Origin: Bacillota bacterium
GTDB taxonomy: Bacteria; Bacillota; Clostridia; Tissierellales; Tissierellaceae
Direction: 5' to 3'
DNA length: 64,000 nt
NCBI GenBank assembly: GCA_023388495.1
Contig: JAEWGC010000036.1
Coordinates: forward strand, 1-64,000
A model generated the notes under the pieces. That model ran no database searches, was not told where the DNA came from, and saw only the letters and a list, made by a program, of their open reading frames with translations. This document shows, piece after piece, positions 17,086 through 26,506 of the stretch. Each line of letters begins with the position of its first letter. Position 1 is the first letter of the stretch. Both the position numbers and the translations under genes were made by a program.

Positions 17086-18294
17086 ATGGAAAGAAATAAA
17101 AAGGCTTACAGAGTACTAGGTGCAGCAACTGGAATAAATTTCATTTGTGCCATATTATATGTTTGGAGCGTGATTAGTAAGGCTCTTATAAATGAGCTAG
17201 GATGGACTGGTAAGGAAGCATCACTTCCATATACGACATTAACTATATGTTTTGTAATTGCCATGGTTATATTTGGAAAAATAGTAGACTTAAAGGGGCC
17301 TACAGTTCCTTCTATAGTAGGTAGTATATTAATAGGAATAGGACTAATATCCTCAGGATTGACAACTAATCCTATAATAATGATAATTACAATGGGAATT
17401 CTTGTGGGAGTAGGCTCTGGCATCATAAATGTGGCTACTACTGCCACTGGTGTAAAATGGTTTCCTCCTGAGAAAAAAGGTATGGTAACTGGAATAGTTG
17501 TAGCAGGTGTAGGATTATCATCGGCATTCTATTCTCCATTATCTAATTACCTTATAAACATAGTAGGTATATCAAGGACTTTTATCTATTTAGGTATTTT
17601 TGTTTTAATAGTGGCAATTCCTCTAGCTTTATTTATAAAAAATCCACCAAAGGACTTTGGTTTTGAAGACAAAAATAAAAAGATAATAGAAAATAGTCAT
17701 ATTAAAGATTATGATTGGAAATATATGTTGAAGGATTTACACTTTTACAAATTATGGATTATGTTGGGTTTATCCTCATCGGCAGGACTTATGATTATAG
17801 GGCATATATCAAATATAGCAAAACTTCAAGTAAATTGGGAGGCAGGATTTATTTTAGTTATTCTATTATCTATATTTAACAGCTTAGGGAGATTTTTAGG
17901 CGGACTTATATCAGATAAGATAGAAAGACTTACCCTAATCCGTATAATATTTATAATGCAAGGAATCAATATGTTCATGTTTGCTATGTATTCAAATGTA
18001 TATCTCCTTAGTTTTGGAGTAGCTATAGCAGGATTATGTTATGGAGGAGGTTTCTCTATATTTCCAGCCATGGCATCAGATGCATATGGATCTAAGAATT
18101 TTGGTATGAACTATGGAGTATTATTTACATCATGGGGAATAGGTGGTGTAATAGGACCTATGACAGCGGCAACATTGTTAGATTCCCTAGGTTCATACAA
18201 TTATGCATATATAGTAGCAGGTATATTATTAGCTATTGCAATAGCTATAACATTTACGGTAAATAATGGAAAAATGGGGGAAGCTAGAAATTGA
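17086..18294 (+). CDS. MFS permease of the oxalate/formate antiporter (OFA) family
   Basis: A 402-residue protein with 12 membrane segments. The N-terminus YRVLGAATGINFICAILYVWSV and the segment LGWTGKEASLPYTTLTICF are characteristic of OFA transporters, which exchange small organic anions. The substrate is not readable from sequence. The ATG at 17086 follows ACAAGGAGGCAAT, and a TATAAT-type box (GATATAATATAG) lies about 40 bases upstream, so it is probably a single-gene unit. A terminator overlaps its stop codon and converges on the aminopeptidase gene. Confidence 0.85.
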   Translation: MERNKKAYRVLGAATGINFICAILYVWSVISKALINELGWTGKEASLPYTTLTICFVIAMVIFGKIVDLKGPTVPSIVGSILIGIGLISSGLTTNPIIMIITMGILVGVGSGIINVATTATGVKWFPPEKKGMVTGIVVAGVGLSSAFYSPLSNYLINIVGISRTFIYLGIFVLIVAIPLALFIKNPPKDFGFEDKNKKIIENSHIKDYDWKYMLKDLHFYKLWIMLGLSSSAGLMIIGHISNIAKLQVNWEAGFILVILLSIFNSLGRFLGGLISDKIERLTLIRIIFIMQGINMFMFAMYSNVYLLSFGVAIAGLCYGGGFSIFPAMASDAYGSKNFGMNYGVLFTSWGIGGVIGPMTAATLLDSLGSYNYAYIVAGILLAIAIAITFTVNNGKMGEARN

Positions 18295-18307
18295 TTTCTA
18301 GCTTCCC
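18278..18307. terminator. Terminator spanning the MFS stop codon
   Basis: A perfect 13-bp stem, GGGAAGCTAGAAA against TTTCTAGCTTCCC, with the loop TTGA holding the stop codon of the MFS gene. It lies between convergent genes and probably works in both directions, although the T-tract is weak. Confidence 0.65.
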
Positions 18308-18320
18308 TTACTGTCCTATT

Positions 18321-19778
18321 CTAGTGACTACATCCTTCACCTTTACATCTCTTTGCTAAATTATATAAAGTCTTCACAGGAACTCCTGTAGCACCCTTAG
18401 GTAAGTATCCTCTTTCAGCTGAAAAATAAGCTGTTCCAGCAATATCTAAATGAACCCAAGGAGTTTTATTAACAAATTCCTCTAGGAAAAGTCCGGCAGT
18501 TATTGTACCAGCTCCTCTTCCACCAGTATTTTTTAAATCTCCAAAGCTTCCCTTAATAAGATCTCTATATTCGTCATTGCTCGGTAATTGCCATACTGGT
18601 TCTCCAGCCAATTCTGCAGCGTCCTTTATGTCTTGCATTAAATTATCATTATTAGTTATGGCTCCAGTGTTTACGCCGCCTAAAGCCACGACACATGCAC
18701 CTGTAAGTGTAGCAATGTCAACTATTTCATTAGCCTTTTCTACTGTTGCTGCATACCATAGTGCATCTGCCAGAGTTAATCTACCCTCTGCATCTGTACT
18801 CCATACTTCTATTGTTTTTCCGGCCATGGAACCAATTATATCTCCTGGCTTATATGCTTCACCAGAAATTAAGTTCTCACAGGCAGCTACAATTCCAACG
18901 ATATTTCTCTTTAAATTAGACTTAGCAATGGCCTTCATTACTCCAATAACTGATGCTGAACCAGCCATATCACTTTGCATAGTTACCATACTATCTCCTG
19001 GCTTTATAGAGTATCCACCAGAGTCGTAAGTTAGTCCCTTGCCCACTAAAGCTAACTTCTCATCTGAAGAAATATCTCCATTCCATTTCATTAAGATGAA
19101 TTGAGGTTCAATAGCTGAGCCCTTAGAAACCGCTAAGAATGCAGTCATCCCAAGTTCCTCTATCTTTTCTCTTCCATAGATTTCAACTTCGACTCCTAGA
19201 CCCTCTAATTCATCCTTAGCCCTCTTAGCTAATTCCACTGGAGTCATTACTATGGCAGGCTCATTAACAAGGTCTCTTGCTAAAAATATACCTTCCATTA
19301 TATTGTTAATCTCTTCAATACCATCTTCTACCTTATCTTTCTTATCTTCTAATACATCTAAATAAAATTCTTTAACTGTAGGTTTTATTTTCTTTTCAGA
19401 CAAATATTTTTCAAAGGCATATTCTGAGTGTAATAAACCTTCTGCTATGGCCATATTAGTTTTTCTGTAGCAAAGATTTTCAAACTTAGGTACTTCTACC
19501 TTTGCTGATTCTACCTTTAGTTTCATTAATTCTTTACCTAATTTATAAAAGGATTTTCTAAGAGATTCAAGATTTAATTTTCCCTTTTCTCCTAATCCTA
19601 ATAATATTACATTGCTACCACTATATGAAATATGGGAGTAAATTTCTCCACAATTGCCTTTAAACAACTCCCTTTCCCTTAGATAGCTGTATAAGTCAGG
19701 CGCTTTATCTAATTTTTCATCTTCTTTAAAAACAATAATAACTTCTACTTCTCCACCTTTACCAACTAATATCTTCAT
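18321..19778 (-). CDS. pepA: Leucyl aminopeptidase, family M17
   Basis: A 485-residue cytosolic dinuclear-metal aminopeptidase. The C-terminal catalytic domain shows VGKGLTYDSGGYSIKP (Lys and Asp ligands), MQSDMAGSA and STDAEGRLTLADAL, where the usual NTDAEGRL reads STDAEGRL. The N-terminal 170 residues are the variable macro-like domain. It removes N-terminal residues from short peptides in protein turnover. The ATG at 19778 begins after a GGGGTGTTTTGA stretch. It ends GEGCSH, so the extra C-terminal Cys/His is a small oddity. It is transcribed alone, towards the MFS gene. Confidence 0.95.
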   Translation of the reverse strand: MKILVGKGGEVEVIIVFKEDEKLDKAPDLYSYLRERELFKGNCGEIYSHISYSGSNVILLGLGEKGKLNLESLRKSFYKLGKELMKLKVESAKVEVPKFENLCYRKTNMAIAEGLLHSEYAFEKYLSEKKIKPTVKEFYLDVLEDKKDKVEDGIEEINNIMEGIFLARDLVNEPAIVMTPVELAKRAKDELEGLGVEVEIYGREKIEELGMTAFLAVSKGSAIEPQFILMKWNGDISSDEKLALVGKGLTYDSGGYSIKPGDSMVTMQSDMAGSASVIGVMKAIAKSNLKRNIVGIVAACENLISGEAYKPGDIIGSMAGKTIEVWSTDAEGRLTLADALWYAATVEKANEIVDIATLTGACVVALGGVNTGAITNNDNLMQDIKDAAELAGEPVWQLPSNDEYRDLIKGSFGDLKNTGGRGAGTITAGLFLEEFVNKTPWVHLDIAGTAYFSAERGYLPKGATGVPVKTLYNLAKRCKGEGCSH

Positions 19779-19854
19779 TCAAAACACCCCATTCTAATTT
19801 ATTTAGTCTCTCTAATTATATCAAATATAAGATAAATAAAATAGACAAAAAAAT

Positions 19855-19878
19855 AATGACAGTAAATTTACTGTCATT
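19855..19878 (-). terminator. Terminator of the tRNA-Val gene
   Basis: A perfect 24-nt palindrome (AATGACAGTAAA and its complement) followed on the minus strand by TATTTTTTTGTC. It lies just after the tRNA 3' end, so it ends that transcript. Confidence 0.85.
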
Positions 19879-19889
19879 AAAATTAATTA

Positions 19890-19966
19890 TGGTGGGCGAT
19901 ATTGGGATCGAACCAACGACCTCCACGATGTCAACGTGGCACTCTAACCAGCTGAGCTAACCGCCC
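19890..19966 (-). tRNA. tRNA-Val (anticodon GAC)
   Basis: Read on the minus strand the gene begins GGGCGGTTAGCTCAGCTGG and ends in an encoded CCA. The acceptor stem GGGCGGT pairs with ATCGCCC (one G-U pair). The anticodon stem CCACG/CGTGG holds the loop TTGACAT with anticodon GAC, which reads GUC/GUU valine codons. The T-arm has GGTTCGATCC. All parts of the cloverleaf are present, with no intron. Confidence 0.97.
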
Positions 19967-20162
19967 ATACATTTCTTCATTATATTATCATAAAAAACGT
20001 GATTTTACAATATATTAAAGAAGATTAATTAATAGAAAATACGATTCTAGTACTTCAGTTGTTAATTGTAAAGTTTTGTTAAAATATGAAGATAGAGCAT
20101 TGAATTTGACTTGTAAATGGAGTATTCTATACATTGAGACTAAAAAAGGAGGCGGACAAAAG

Positions 20163-21992
20163 ATGAGAAAGATATGGGGGAAAATATCTGATAATTTATC
20201 TAGAAAAAGGTTGAAAGCAAAACCAAAAACGAAAAATGAATCAAAGAAAAAGAGATCAATCAAAGGGATATCGCTAAAAAATAAAATATTAATTAATATG
20301 TCTATAAAGACTAAACTATTAATAGTATTTATATCTATATCTTTATTACTTATAATAATTGGAGCTTTAGGGGCCTCTAATATGAAGAATATGCATAAGG
20401 ATACAGATAAAATGTACAAATACAACCTTCAAAGTATAAACGAATTACATACTTTAAAAGAAAACTTATTACAAACAAAGGCTTGTATCATAGAGCTTGT
20501 AAATGCAGGCGACAATGCTAGAGTTGATGCTATTGCTAAAGAGATACGAGAATATCGTACTAAAAATGAATATTTAATAGAATCCTATAGAATAAGGGCA
20601 TTAACTAATGAAGCTAACGAGATATTAGATATATTTATTGCAAATTTACAATTATATAGAACGGAAGTAAACAAATTAATAGAACTTGTAAAGGACAATA
20701 ATGAAATTAGCATCAAAGTTACACTAAACTCCGTTAACAGCATAAGAGATTCAATGTTAGGTCATTTAGATAAATTAATAGAATTTAATCAAGAGATAGC
20801 AAAGACTAGAAACAATGATAATTTGAATTCTTATGAAAAAACATCATTATTAATGAATATTATTATAATAGGTGGATTTGCTATTGCTATAATTGCAGGT
20901 TTATTGATGTCTTCATATATTGGAAAGGCTATAAACAAAGGCGTTGCTTTTGCAAAAGCTTTAGGCGATGGAGATCTTACTTATGAAATAGAACTAGAAG
21001 GAAAAGATGAGCTAGGTGTATTAATAGAATCCCTAAAAGAAGCACAAGCTAAGATGAGAGCCACAATAATGAAAATAGCTGAAGGTTCTGAGGAAGTATC
21101 TGCTTCATCTGAGGAACTTTCTGCAACGGTAGAAGAGGTAAGTAGCTCCTATGAGACAATAACTAATAATACAACAGGTATCTTAGATGGAATACAAGAT
21201 GTTAATTCTTCTATAGAAGAATTAACTGCTATAATACAAGAGGTTAATTCTGGTGTTACCCAGCTAGCATCTAGCTCTGCAGATGGAAGCCTGGAGTCTG
21301 TTAAGATAAAAGAAAGAGCGGAGGAAATAAAAGAACAAGGACAAGAATCAAGGAGTATTGCAGATAGACTATTAGAGGAAAAGGGGAATGCAATTATCCA
21401 GGCTATAGAAGATGGAAGAATAGTAAATCAAATATCTATTATAGCAGAGTCCATTTCATCAATAGCATCTCAAACAAATTTACTGGCATTAAATGCAGCC
21501 ATAGAAGCAGCTAGAGCAGGAGAAGCAGGCAGAGGTTTTGCTGTAGTAGCAGATGAAATAAGAAAACTAGCGGAAGAGTCTGAAGAGTATGTATCAAATA
21601 TCCAAGGGGTAGTAGGAGAAGTTGAAAAAGCCTTTGGTAATCTATCGGATAATTCCAAGGATATATTAAAGTTCATATATGAGCGAGTATCTAAGGATTA
21701 TGAGCTTTTAGTAACTACTGGAGTAAACTATGAAAAGGATGCAATATTTGTAGCAGGACTATCTGAAGAAACAGCGGCAATGACTGAAGAACTTAATGCT
21801 TCAGTAGAAGAAATATCAGCATCCATTATGACTGTATCAAATAATACAAATGAGGCCTCCCTAAGTTCAGAGGAAATCCTAAAGGGCATGAACGAAACTA
21901 TGCAAGCCTTAGAGCAAATAGCAGCAGCTGCTGAAAATCAAGCTGCAATAGCAGAAAGATTAAATAGCTTAATTCATATATTTACGGTATAA
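20163..21992 (+). CDS. Methyl-accepting chemotaxis protein
   Basis: A 609-residue receptor. A very basic N-terminus of about 45 residues ([18 protein letters not shown]) precedes the first membrane helix, then a four-helix-bundle-like sensor domain (about 75-240), a second membrane helix, HAMP, and a cytoplasmic signalling coiled coil whose hairpin tip reads [21 protein letters not shown]. It controls CheA activity in response to a ligand that cannot be named. ATG 20163 follows AAAAAAGGAGGCGGAC; the ORF is open upstream to 20076 but without a ribosome site. A tiny membrane-protein gene follows. Confidence 0.95.
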   Translation: MRKIWGKISDNLSRKRLKAKPKTKNESKKKRSIKGISLKNKILINMSIKTKLLIVFISISLLLIIIGALGASNMKNMHKDTDKMYKYNLQSINELHTLKENLLQTKACIIELVNAGDNARVDAIAKEIREYRTKNEYLIESYRIRALTNEANEILDIFIANLQLYRTEVNKLIELVKDNNEISIKVTLNSVNSIRDSMLGHLDKLIEFNQEIAKTRNNDNLNSYEKTSLLMNIIIIGGFAIAIIAGLLMSSYIGKAINKGVAFAKALGDGDLTYEIELEGKDELGVLIESLKEAQAKMRATIMKIAEGSEEVSASSEELSATVEEVSSSYETITNNTTGILDGIQDVNSSIEELTAIIQEVNSGVTQLASSSADGSLESVKIKERAEEIKEQGQESRSIADRLLEEKGNAIIQAIEDGRIVNQISIIAESISSIASQTNLLALNAAIEAARAGEAGRGFAVVADEIRKLAEESEEYVSNIQGVVGEVEKAFGNLSDNSKDILKFIYERVSKDYELLVTTGVNYEKDAIFVAGLSEETAAMTEELNASVEEISASIMTVSNNTNEASLSSEEILKGMNETMQALEQIAAAAENQAAIAERLNSLIHIFTV

Positions 21993-22016
21993 TTTATATA
22001 GTCGGAGGTGTTTTGT

Positions 22017-22115
22017 ATGCAGAAATCAAAAATGACCAAGATTATAATATACTTACTTGTACTATCCTTTATTGTTTCTATTGTTGTACCAATAATAACT
22101 TTAGCAATGGGCTAG
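22017..22115 (+). CDS. Small single-pass membrane protein, 32 residues
   Basis: A short gene with a good ribosome site (TCGGAGGTGTTTTGT). The peptide has a basic start (MQKSKMTKII) and then one hydrophobic helix ending in LAMG. In size and layout it resembles the DUF4044/Prli42 type of tiny membrane proteins, some of which anchor stress-signalling complexes in Firmicutes. That link is only by resemblance. A strong terminator follows the stop, which supports it being a real transcribed gene. It may share the transcript of the chemotaxis gene 24 bases upstream. Confidence 0.7.
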   Translation: MQKSKMTKIIIYLLVLSFIVSIVVPIITLAMG

Positions 22116-22118
22116 AAG

Positions 22119-22156
22119 TTGCCAGGGAACTAAAATGTTTCCTGGCAATATTTTTT
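22119..22156 (+). terminator. Intrinsic terminator
   Basis: The stem TTGCCAGGGAA/TTTCCTGGCAA with a short loop is followed by TATTTTTTC. It ends the chemotaxis-receptor and small membrane-protein transcript. Confidence 0.88.
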
Positions 22157-22216
22157 CTACATATATAAGTTGACTGTGATATAATATTTTACAAAGTATA
22201 GACGAGGAGGATGATT

Positions 22217-23335
22217 ATGAAGAAAATTATATTAATTTTTATATTAGCGTTAATGTTAATTAATTCCATAGCATTTGCAGAGGAAGAATATATAGAACCA
22301 TTCATAGAGAAAGCTATAGTATTAGAGGCAGGAGAAGCAGAGCATAGTGATGATTTATATGAAGATATTCAAATGCAAGAAGTAAAGTTAAAGATTATAA
22401 GTGGAAAATATAAAGGAAAAATTGTAGATATAGAAAACCACTTATCAGATAATGATGCTTACAATATATTTGTTGTAAAGGGAGACAAGGTTGTAGTAGT
22501 GATTGAAGAAAATAATGGTGAATACCATAATACATATATCAGTGATTATCAAAGAGCTGATTATATGGTTTACCTTACAATACTTTTTATTGCATTGATT
22601 CTCTTGATTGGAAAGATTAAGGGATTGAAGGCTATAATATCACTTGTATTAACTGTCGGTTCTGTATTTTATATTTTATTACCACAGATATTAAAAGGTG
22701 CAGATCCTATACCTATATCTATACTAATTTCAATAGGGGTTACTATTATAACTATATTTCTAGTATCTGGTATCAATGCTAAGAGTATAGCAGCTATATT
22801 AGGTACTTCTGCAGGAGTTATTATAGCAGGATTAATATCCTATTATATTGGTTTAAAGATACACTTAACAGGTTTAAGTGCTGAAGAAGCAACTATGCTA
22901 ATGTATATCCCTCAAGGAATAGAGTTTGATTTTAAGAACTTGCTTTTCTCAGGAATCATATTAGGTTCTTTAGGGGCAGTAATGGATGTTGGAATGTCAA
23001 TAGCATCAGCTATAGAAGAGATTCACAATGTAAATAATAATCTTACAAGAAAAGAATTATTTTCTTCAGGAATGAGTGTAGGTAAAGATATTATGGGTAC
23101 AATGACTAATACATTAATTCTTGCGTATACAGGATCATCTATACCACTTCTACTATTATTTATGGCCTATGAAATATCTTTAGTAGAGATTATGAATTTA
23201 GATGTTATTGCCACAGAGGTGATTAGATCATTATCAGGAAGTATTGGGCTTGTACTTACAATTCCAATTACAGCTTTGATAACTAGTATCTTAATAAAAA
23301 AACGCAAATCGAATGGGGAGATTAGTAATGAGTAG
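22217..23335 (+). CDS. YibE/F family membrane protein
   Basis: A 372-residue protein: signal peptide (ending near AFAEE), an extracellular domain of about 95 residues, then about seven membrane helices with the family motifs LGSLGAVMDVGMSIASA and MSVGKDIMGTMTNTLILAY. The function of YibE/F proteins is not established. ATG 22217 is chosen because GAGGAGG ends right before an upstream ATG at 22211, leaving proper spacing only for the second. Its end overlaps the start of the ZIP transporter by 8 bases, so both are translated together and may share a role in ion handling. Confidence 0.85.
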   Translation: MKKIILIFILALMLINSIAFAEEEYIEPFIEKAIVLEAGEAEHSDDLYEDIQMQEVKLKIISGKYKGKIVDIENHLSDNDAYNIFVVKGDKVVVVIEENNGEYHNTYISDYQRADYMVYLTILFIALILLIGKIKGLKAIISLVLTVGSVFYILLPQILKGADPIPISILISIGVTIITIFLVSGINAKSIAAILGTSAGVIIAGLISYYIGLKIHLTGLSAEEATMLMYIPQGIEFDFKNLLFSGIILGSLGAVMDVGMSIASAIEEIHNVNNNLTRKELFSSGMSVGKDIMGTMTNTLILAYTGSSIPLLLLFMAYEISLVEIMNLDVIATEVIRSLSGSIGLVLTIPITALITSILIKKRKSNGEISNE

Positions 23336-24155
23336 AGAAGTTATATTATCATTAGGACTTACAACAATAGTAGGTTTATCTATGGCAGTTGGTAGTTTAT
23401 TGTCTTTTCTTGTAAAAGAAACTAATAAGAAGTTTTTATCATTATCTTTAAGTTTTTCAGCGGGAATAATGATATATGTATCCTTCATGGCAATTTTACC
23501 AGAAGGTATAGAGCTTATAGAAGGATATTATGGAGAAGAATCAGGGCATTTAATAGCTTTAGGGGGATTCTTTGGTGGTATGCTTATAACAGCAATTGTG
23601 GAAAAATTAGTTCATAGATTTGGAGGGCATTATCACGGGCATGATCATCATGACAACGATTGCCATCATCATGAACATCATGGAGAAAATGGAGAGCATT
23701 TATCTAAGCTAGGTCTTATGTCAGCTATTGCAATAGCTATACATAATTTACCTGAGGGGTTAGCAATTTTTACAGCTGGACTAAAAGATATATCTGTAGC
23801 AATACCCATAGCAGCAGCCGTAATCCTTCACAATATACCACTTAGTATTGCTATATCCGTACCTATTTACTATTCTACAGGAAGTAAACAGAAGGCATTT
23901 TTATATTCCCTATTAGTAGGCTTGTGTCAACCTGTTGGGGCAATCATAGGTTATTTAATTCTTTCAAGTTTTTTCAACGATTTGCTATTTGGAATACTAT
24001 TTTCTATAGTAGCAGGAATTATGATATTTGTATCATTAGATGAATTATTACCATCATCTCAAAAATACGAAGATCATCATATATCAGTATATGGAGCTAT
24101 TGCAGGTATGATCGTAATGGCATTATCTATAGGTATATTTCACCATCATCATTAA
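23328..24155 (+). CDS. ZIP-family metal transporter
   Basis: A 275-residue protein with eight membrane segments. Between helices 3 and 4 there is a His-rich loop (HYHGHDHHDNDCHHHEHH), and helices 4 and 5 carry the metal-binding motifs HNLPEG and HNIPLS of the ZupT/GufA group. It should import zinc or a similar divalent ion. The C-terminus ends in four His, an extra metal-binding tail. ATG 23328 follows GGGGAGATTAGTA and overlaps the YibE/F stop. A strong terminator starts at the stop codon. Confidence 0.93.
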   Translation: MSREVILSLGLTTIVGLSMAVGSLLSFLVKETNKKFLSLSLSFSAGIMIYVSFMAILPEGIELIEGYYGEESGHLIALGGFFGGMLITAIVEKLVHRFGGHYHGHDHHDNDCHHHEHHGENGEHLSKLGLMSAIAIAIHNLPEGLAIFTAGLKDISVAIPIAAAVILHNIPLSIAISVPIYYSTGSKQKAFLYSLLVGLCQPVGAIIGYLILSSFFNDLLFGILFSIVAGIMIFVSLDELLPSSQKYEDHHISVYGAIAGMIVMALSIGIFHHHH

Positions 24156-24191
24156 AAAAAGTCCAGTGGAAGGATTCCACTGGACTTTTTT
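24156..24191 (+). terminator. Intrinsic terminator after the ZIP gene
   Basis: The stem AAGTCCAGTGGA/TCCACTGGACTT is flanked by A-run and T-run (TTTTTT). It is symmetrical enough to act in both directions. Confidence 0.93.
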
Positions 24192-24196
24192 ATGTC

Positions 24197-24338
24197 TTAA
24201 CACGTAAGGGCTTACATACCTGTATTATATCAAGTTTTCGATTCAAGTCAAAGATTCCATATACTAAAGCTAATATAATAGAAATACTAGTACCTAATGC
24301 AATCCCGCTAGTTCCCATAAGAGGTATGATAAAAGATA
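24197..24338 (-). pseudogene. Remnant of a MurJ/MVF-type flippase C-terminus
   Basis: Read on the minus strand, a frame without stops gives IPLMGTSGIALGTSISII, a hydrophobic helix, then FDLNRKLD and a stop at 24197. GTSGIALGTSIS closely resembles the last membrane segments of MurJ-like lipid flippases (G-GIALATS). There is no start, no ribosome site and only about 46 residues, so it is a leftover of a deleted gene at the border of the selenoprotein island. Confidence 0.6.
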
Positions 24339-24346
24339 TTCACTAT

Positions 24347-25471
24347 TTATAACATCTCCATAAATGCAGCAATTCTAGTCTTGATCTGACCGATATTTGA
24401 ATCAGAGTAATCTGTTTCTATAGCCATATAAGGTAGATGAATGTTAGCCATTAGTTGTTTTACTGCTCGTTGTTCAACTGTATAAGGATGACAGGTTTGT
24501 AGTAGTACCTCAATAACACCATCAACTTTAAATTCTTTCACTAATTCTGACAATAGTTCCATACGCCTATTATTAGGTGTCATAACTGAGCAACCAATGT
24601 TTAAATATCTATCAGCTATTGCCTTTACAATATCACCTGCATTTTCGTTAACATTATTTCTAATAGGTTTTATACCATCACAGTTTTCAAAGCAAACGAC
24701 TACACCACCACTACTTTCAATTGTATTAACAATCTTGTCCAAAACTCCACCTAATGGACAGCCTGTAATAAGTATTCTTTTAGCCTTATTATCAATATGA
24801 TTTTTGCCTTCTTTATAATCTTTCTTGATTTCATTAATTAATCTTTCAAGTTGTTTGTATTCTTCTGATAAATTAAAGCTAAATTTATATCCTTCAAGTA
24901 TTTTGTAAGCATCAAAGCCTGTTATGGCAGGCGGTTCTAGTTTGCTAAGTTCGAGTAACTCCCCATATAAAGTTCTATATTTGTTCCTAAAGGAGGTAGC
25001 TTTCCTTAACTTTTCCTCGGTAATTTCTACTTCAAACTTTTCTTCTAAAATTTTAATCAATAACCTAACTTCCTTTTCCCACATAAGAGGAGAATAACTT
25101 CTATCAATCCCTTGTGGTAGCTGCATGATATGCATATCTTTAAATTCGCTTAATAATTCATACATTTTTTTCTTGCCATCACAGGTGGTCTCTCCAATGA
25201 TAATATCAGTAAAAGATGAGTAACCACCATTGCGGGAAATTGCAGCACCGTAGCTTGATTTAATTAAAGGACACATATTTTTAGGAAGATCCGATTCTGC
25301 ATCAATTATAGTCTCATCACTTGTACCACATAGATTGACTATATGAATACCAGCCGCATCTAATATTTCCACAGGTGCAAAGCTACAAAAGGTGCCTGCT
25401 ATTTTACCATTCTTTTCCTTGATTTCTCTTGCCTTTAATACTCCATTTTTAACTTTATCTAAACTATCCAT
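24347..25471 (-). CDS. Double-cubane-cluster anaerobic reductase (HgdB/BcrC-like)
   Basis: A 374-residue member of the 2-hydroxyacyl-CoA dehydratase component D family. Conserved Cys positions appear in GTFCSFAP, NMCPLIKSSYG, GETTCDGKKKMYE and LLQTCHPYTVE, the ligand set for [4Fe-4S]-type double-cubane clusters. Members without an acyl-CoA partner reduce small molecules at very low potential. No dehydratase alpha/beta pair lies nearby, so a reductase role is favoured. It is divergent from the selenoprotein operon starting at 25696 and has a paralogue inside that operon (27407), which ties it to the same system. It ends a few bases after a decayed flippase gene. Confidence 0.85.
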   Translation of the reverse strand: MDSLDKVKNGVLKAREIKEKNGKIAGTFCSFAPVEILDAAGIHIVNLCGTSDETIIDAESDLPKNMCPLIKSSYGAAISRNGGYSSFTDIIIGETTCDGKKKMYELLSEFKDMHIMQLPQGIDRSYSPLMWEKEVRLLIKILEEKFEVEITEEKLRKATSFRNKYRTLYGELLELSKLEPPAITGFDAYKILEGYKFSFNLSEEYKQLERLINEIKKDYKEGKNHIDNKAKRILITGCPLGGVLDKIVNTIESSGGVVVCFENCDGIKPIRNNVNENAGDIVKAIADRYLNIGCSVMTPNNRRMELLSELVKEFKVDGVIEVLLQTCHPYTVEQRAVKQLMANIHLPYMAIETDYSDSNIGQIKTRIAAFMEML

Positions 25472-25695
25472 ATTAGCCCCCTAGGATTTAGTTAATCCAT
25501 TGGATTACAGAATAATTATATATGAAATTTATGGATAATGTGATTAGATTTTCCTATACTGGTTTCCACATCCATTAAAGATTTTTATAAATATTCTATT
25601 AAATAAAAAACTTTGATATAGTGTTTCTGATATGAGGAAGTTAGATATGTAAATTTGAAGGTTAAAAAAGTCACAAGGATATCGAGTGAGATTAT

Positions 25696-26493
25696 ATGAA
25701 TACAAACAAAAGAATAGTTCTTTTTTTCTCTTTCTTAATTATTCTAGTGTTAGGAGTTTCCTATTACATGCCTAAAGAAAAACAGATAGTGAACACAGGC
25801 TTAAGAATTGGATCTGGAGATGATATAACTGGATTACTTCTTGAAAGGATTATAGAAACTAGTAAAAGCATGAATATAGAAAACCTCAATGCTGCTGAGG
25901 ATGAGTTAAGCTTATTTGATTTTACCTTTAAAGATTGCTGAAGTAATACAGCACAATGGGCCTTGAGCTCAGACGAAATAGATATGGCATTTTATTGTAA
26001 TCATATGGCTTTGCACTTAGCTCGTGCAAATGATGATTTTGAAATATATGGTCCAGTCATTATGAATGCTGAAGTTATTGGTTATAAGAAGGAGATAGAC
26101 AATATCCATAAACTTGGAGTTGGACATAAAAGAGAACATTTACATAAACTCGCTAAGGAAAGCTATAAACATATTGAAGAAATTATAGAATTATCACCAG
26201 TTACTCTGACTTATTCATTGGAGAGCGGGCAAATAGACGGGGCTATCTTAGATATAACTAAGTCATCCCTATTACCAGAGTCTAATTTTCTTCCAATTTC
26301 AAATGATGATTATATTTCATACAGTCTAATTGTCAGAAAGGATATTATAGGTACAAGAGTCTTTAAAGAATTTTTAATAGCTTACAATAAGACAGTGGAA
26401 GAATTAAATCAAGTGGATAAACTCAAAGAACACATTAGTATGACGGAGGAATTTTGGGATAATGTAAATATTAAATTTTTAAGTTTAGAATAG
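25696..26493 (+). CDS. saoB: ABC solute-binding selenoprotein (SaoB-like), Sec at residue 82
   Basis: A 265-residue protein if the TGA at 25939-25941 is read as selenocysteine. An N-terminal hydrophobic segment (IVLFFSFLIILVLGVSYYM) anchors or exports it, followed by a NMT1/SsuA-like binding fold. The TGA follows Cys81 (FKDC-U-SNTAQWALSSDEIDMAFYC), and the frame continues as normal binding-protein sequence to 26493. A hairpin with loop TGGGCC sits 9-28 bases after the TGA. The ATPase gene is 13 bases downstream. The adjacent Cys-Sec pair suggests binding of a thiophilic metal or metalloid ligand. The symbol rests on recall of the SAO families. Confidence 0.82.
25939..25969 (+). promoter_or_regulatory. 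In-frame TGA and SECIS-like hairpin in saoB
   Basis: TGA at 25939-25941, then the stem AGCACAA (25950-25956) and TTGAGCT (25963-25969) with one A-A mismatch and the loop TGGGCC with G near its 5' side. Distance from TGA to loop is 15 bases, near the usual bacterial SECIS range. Confidence 0.6.
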
Positions 26494-26506
26494 GAAAGGT
26501 GAAGAC

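Noticed and set aside
18577..19029. Plus-strand 150-residue reading frame
   Set aside because: Shadow of the leucyl aminopeptidase gene on the other strand.
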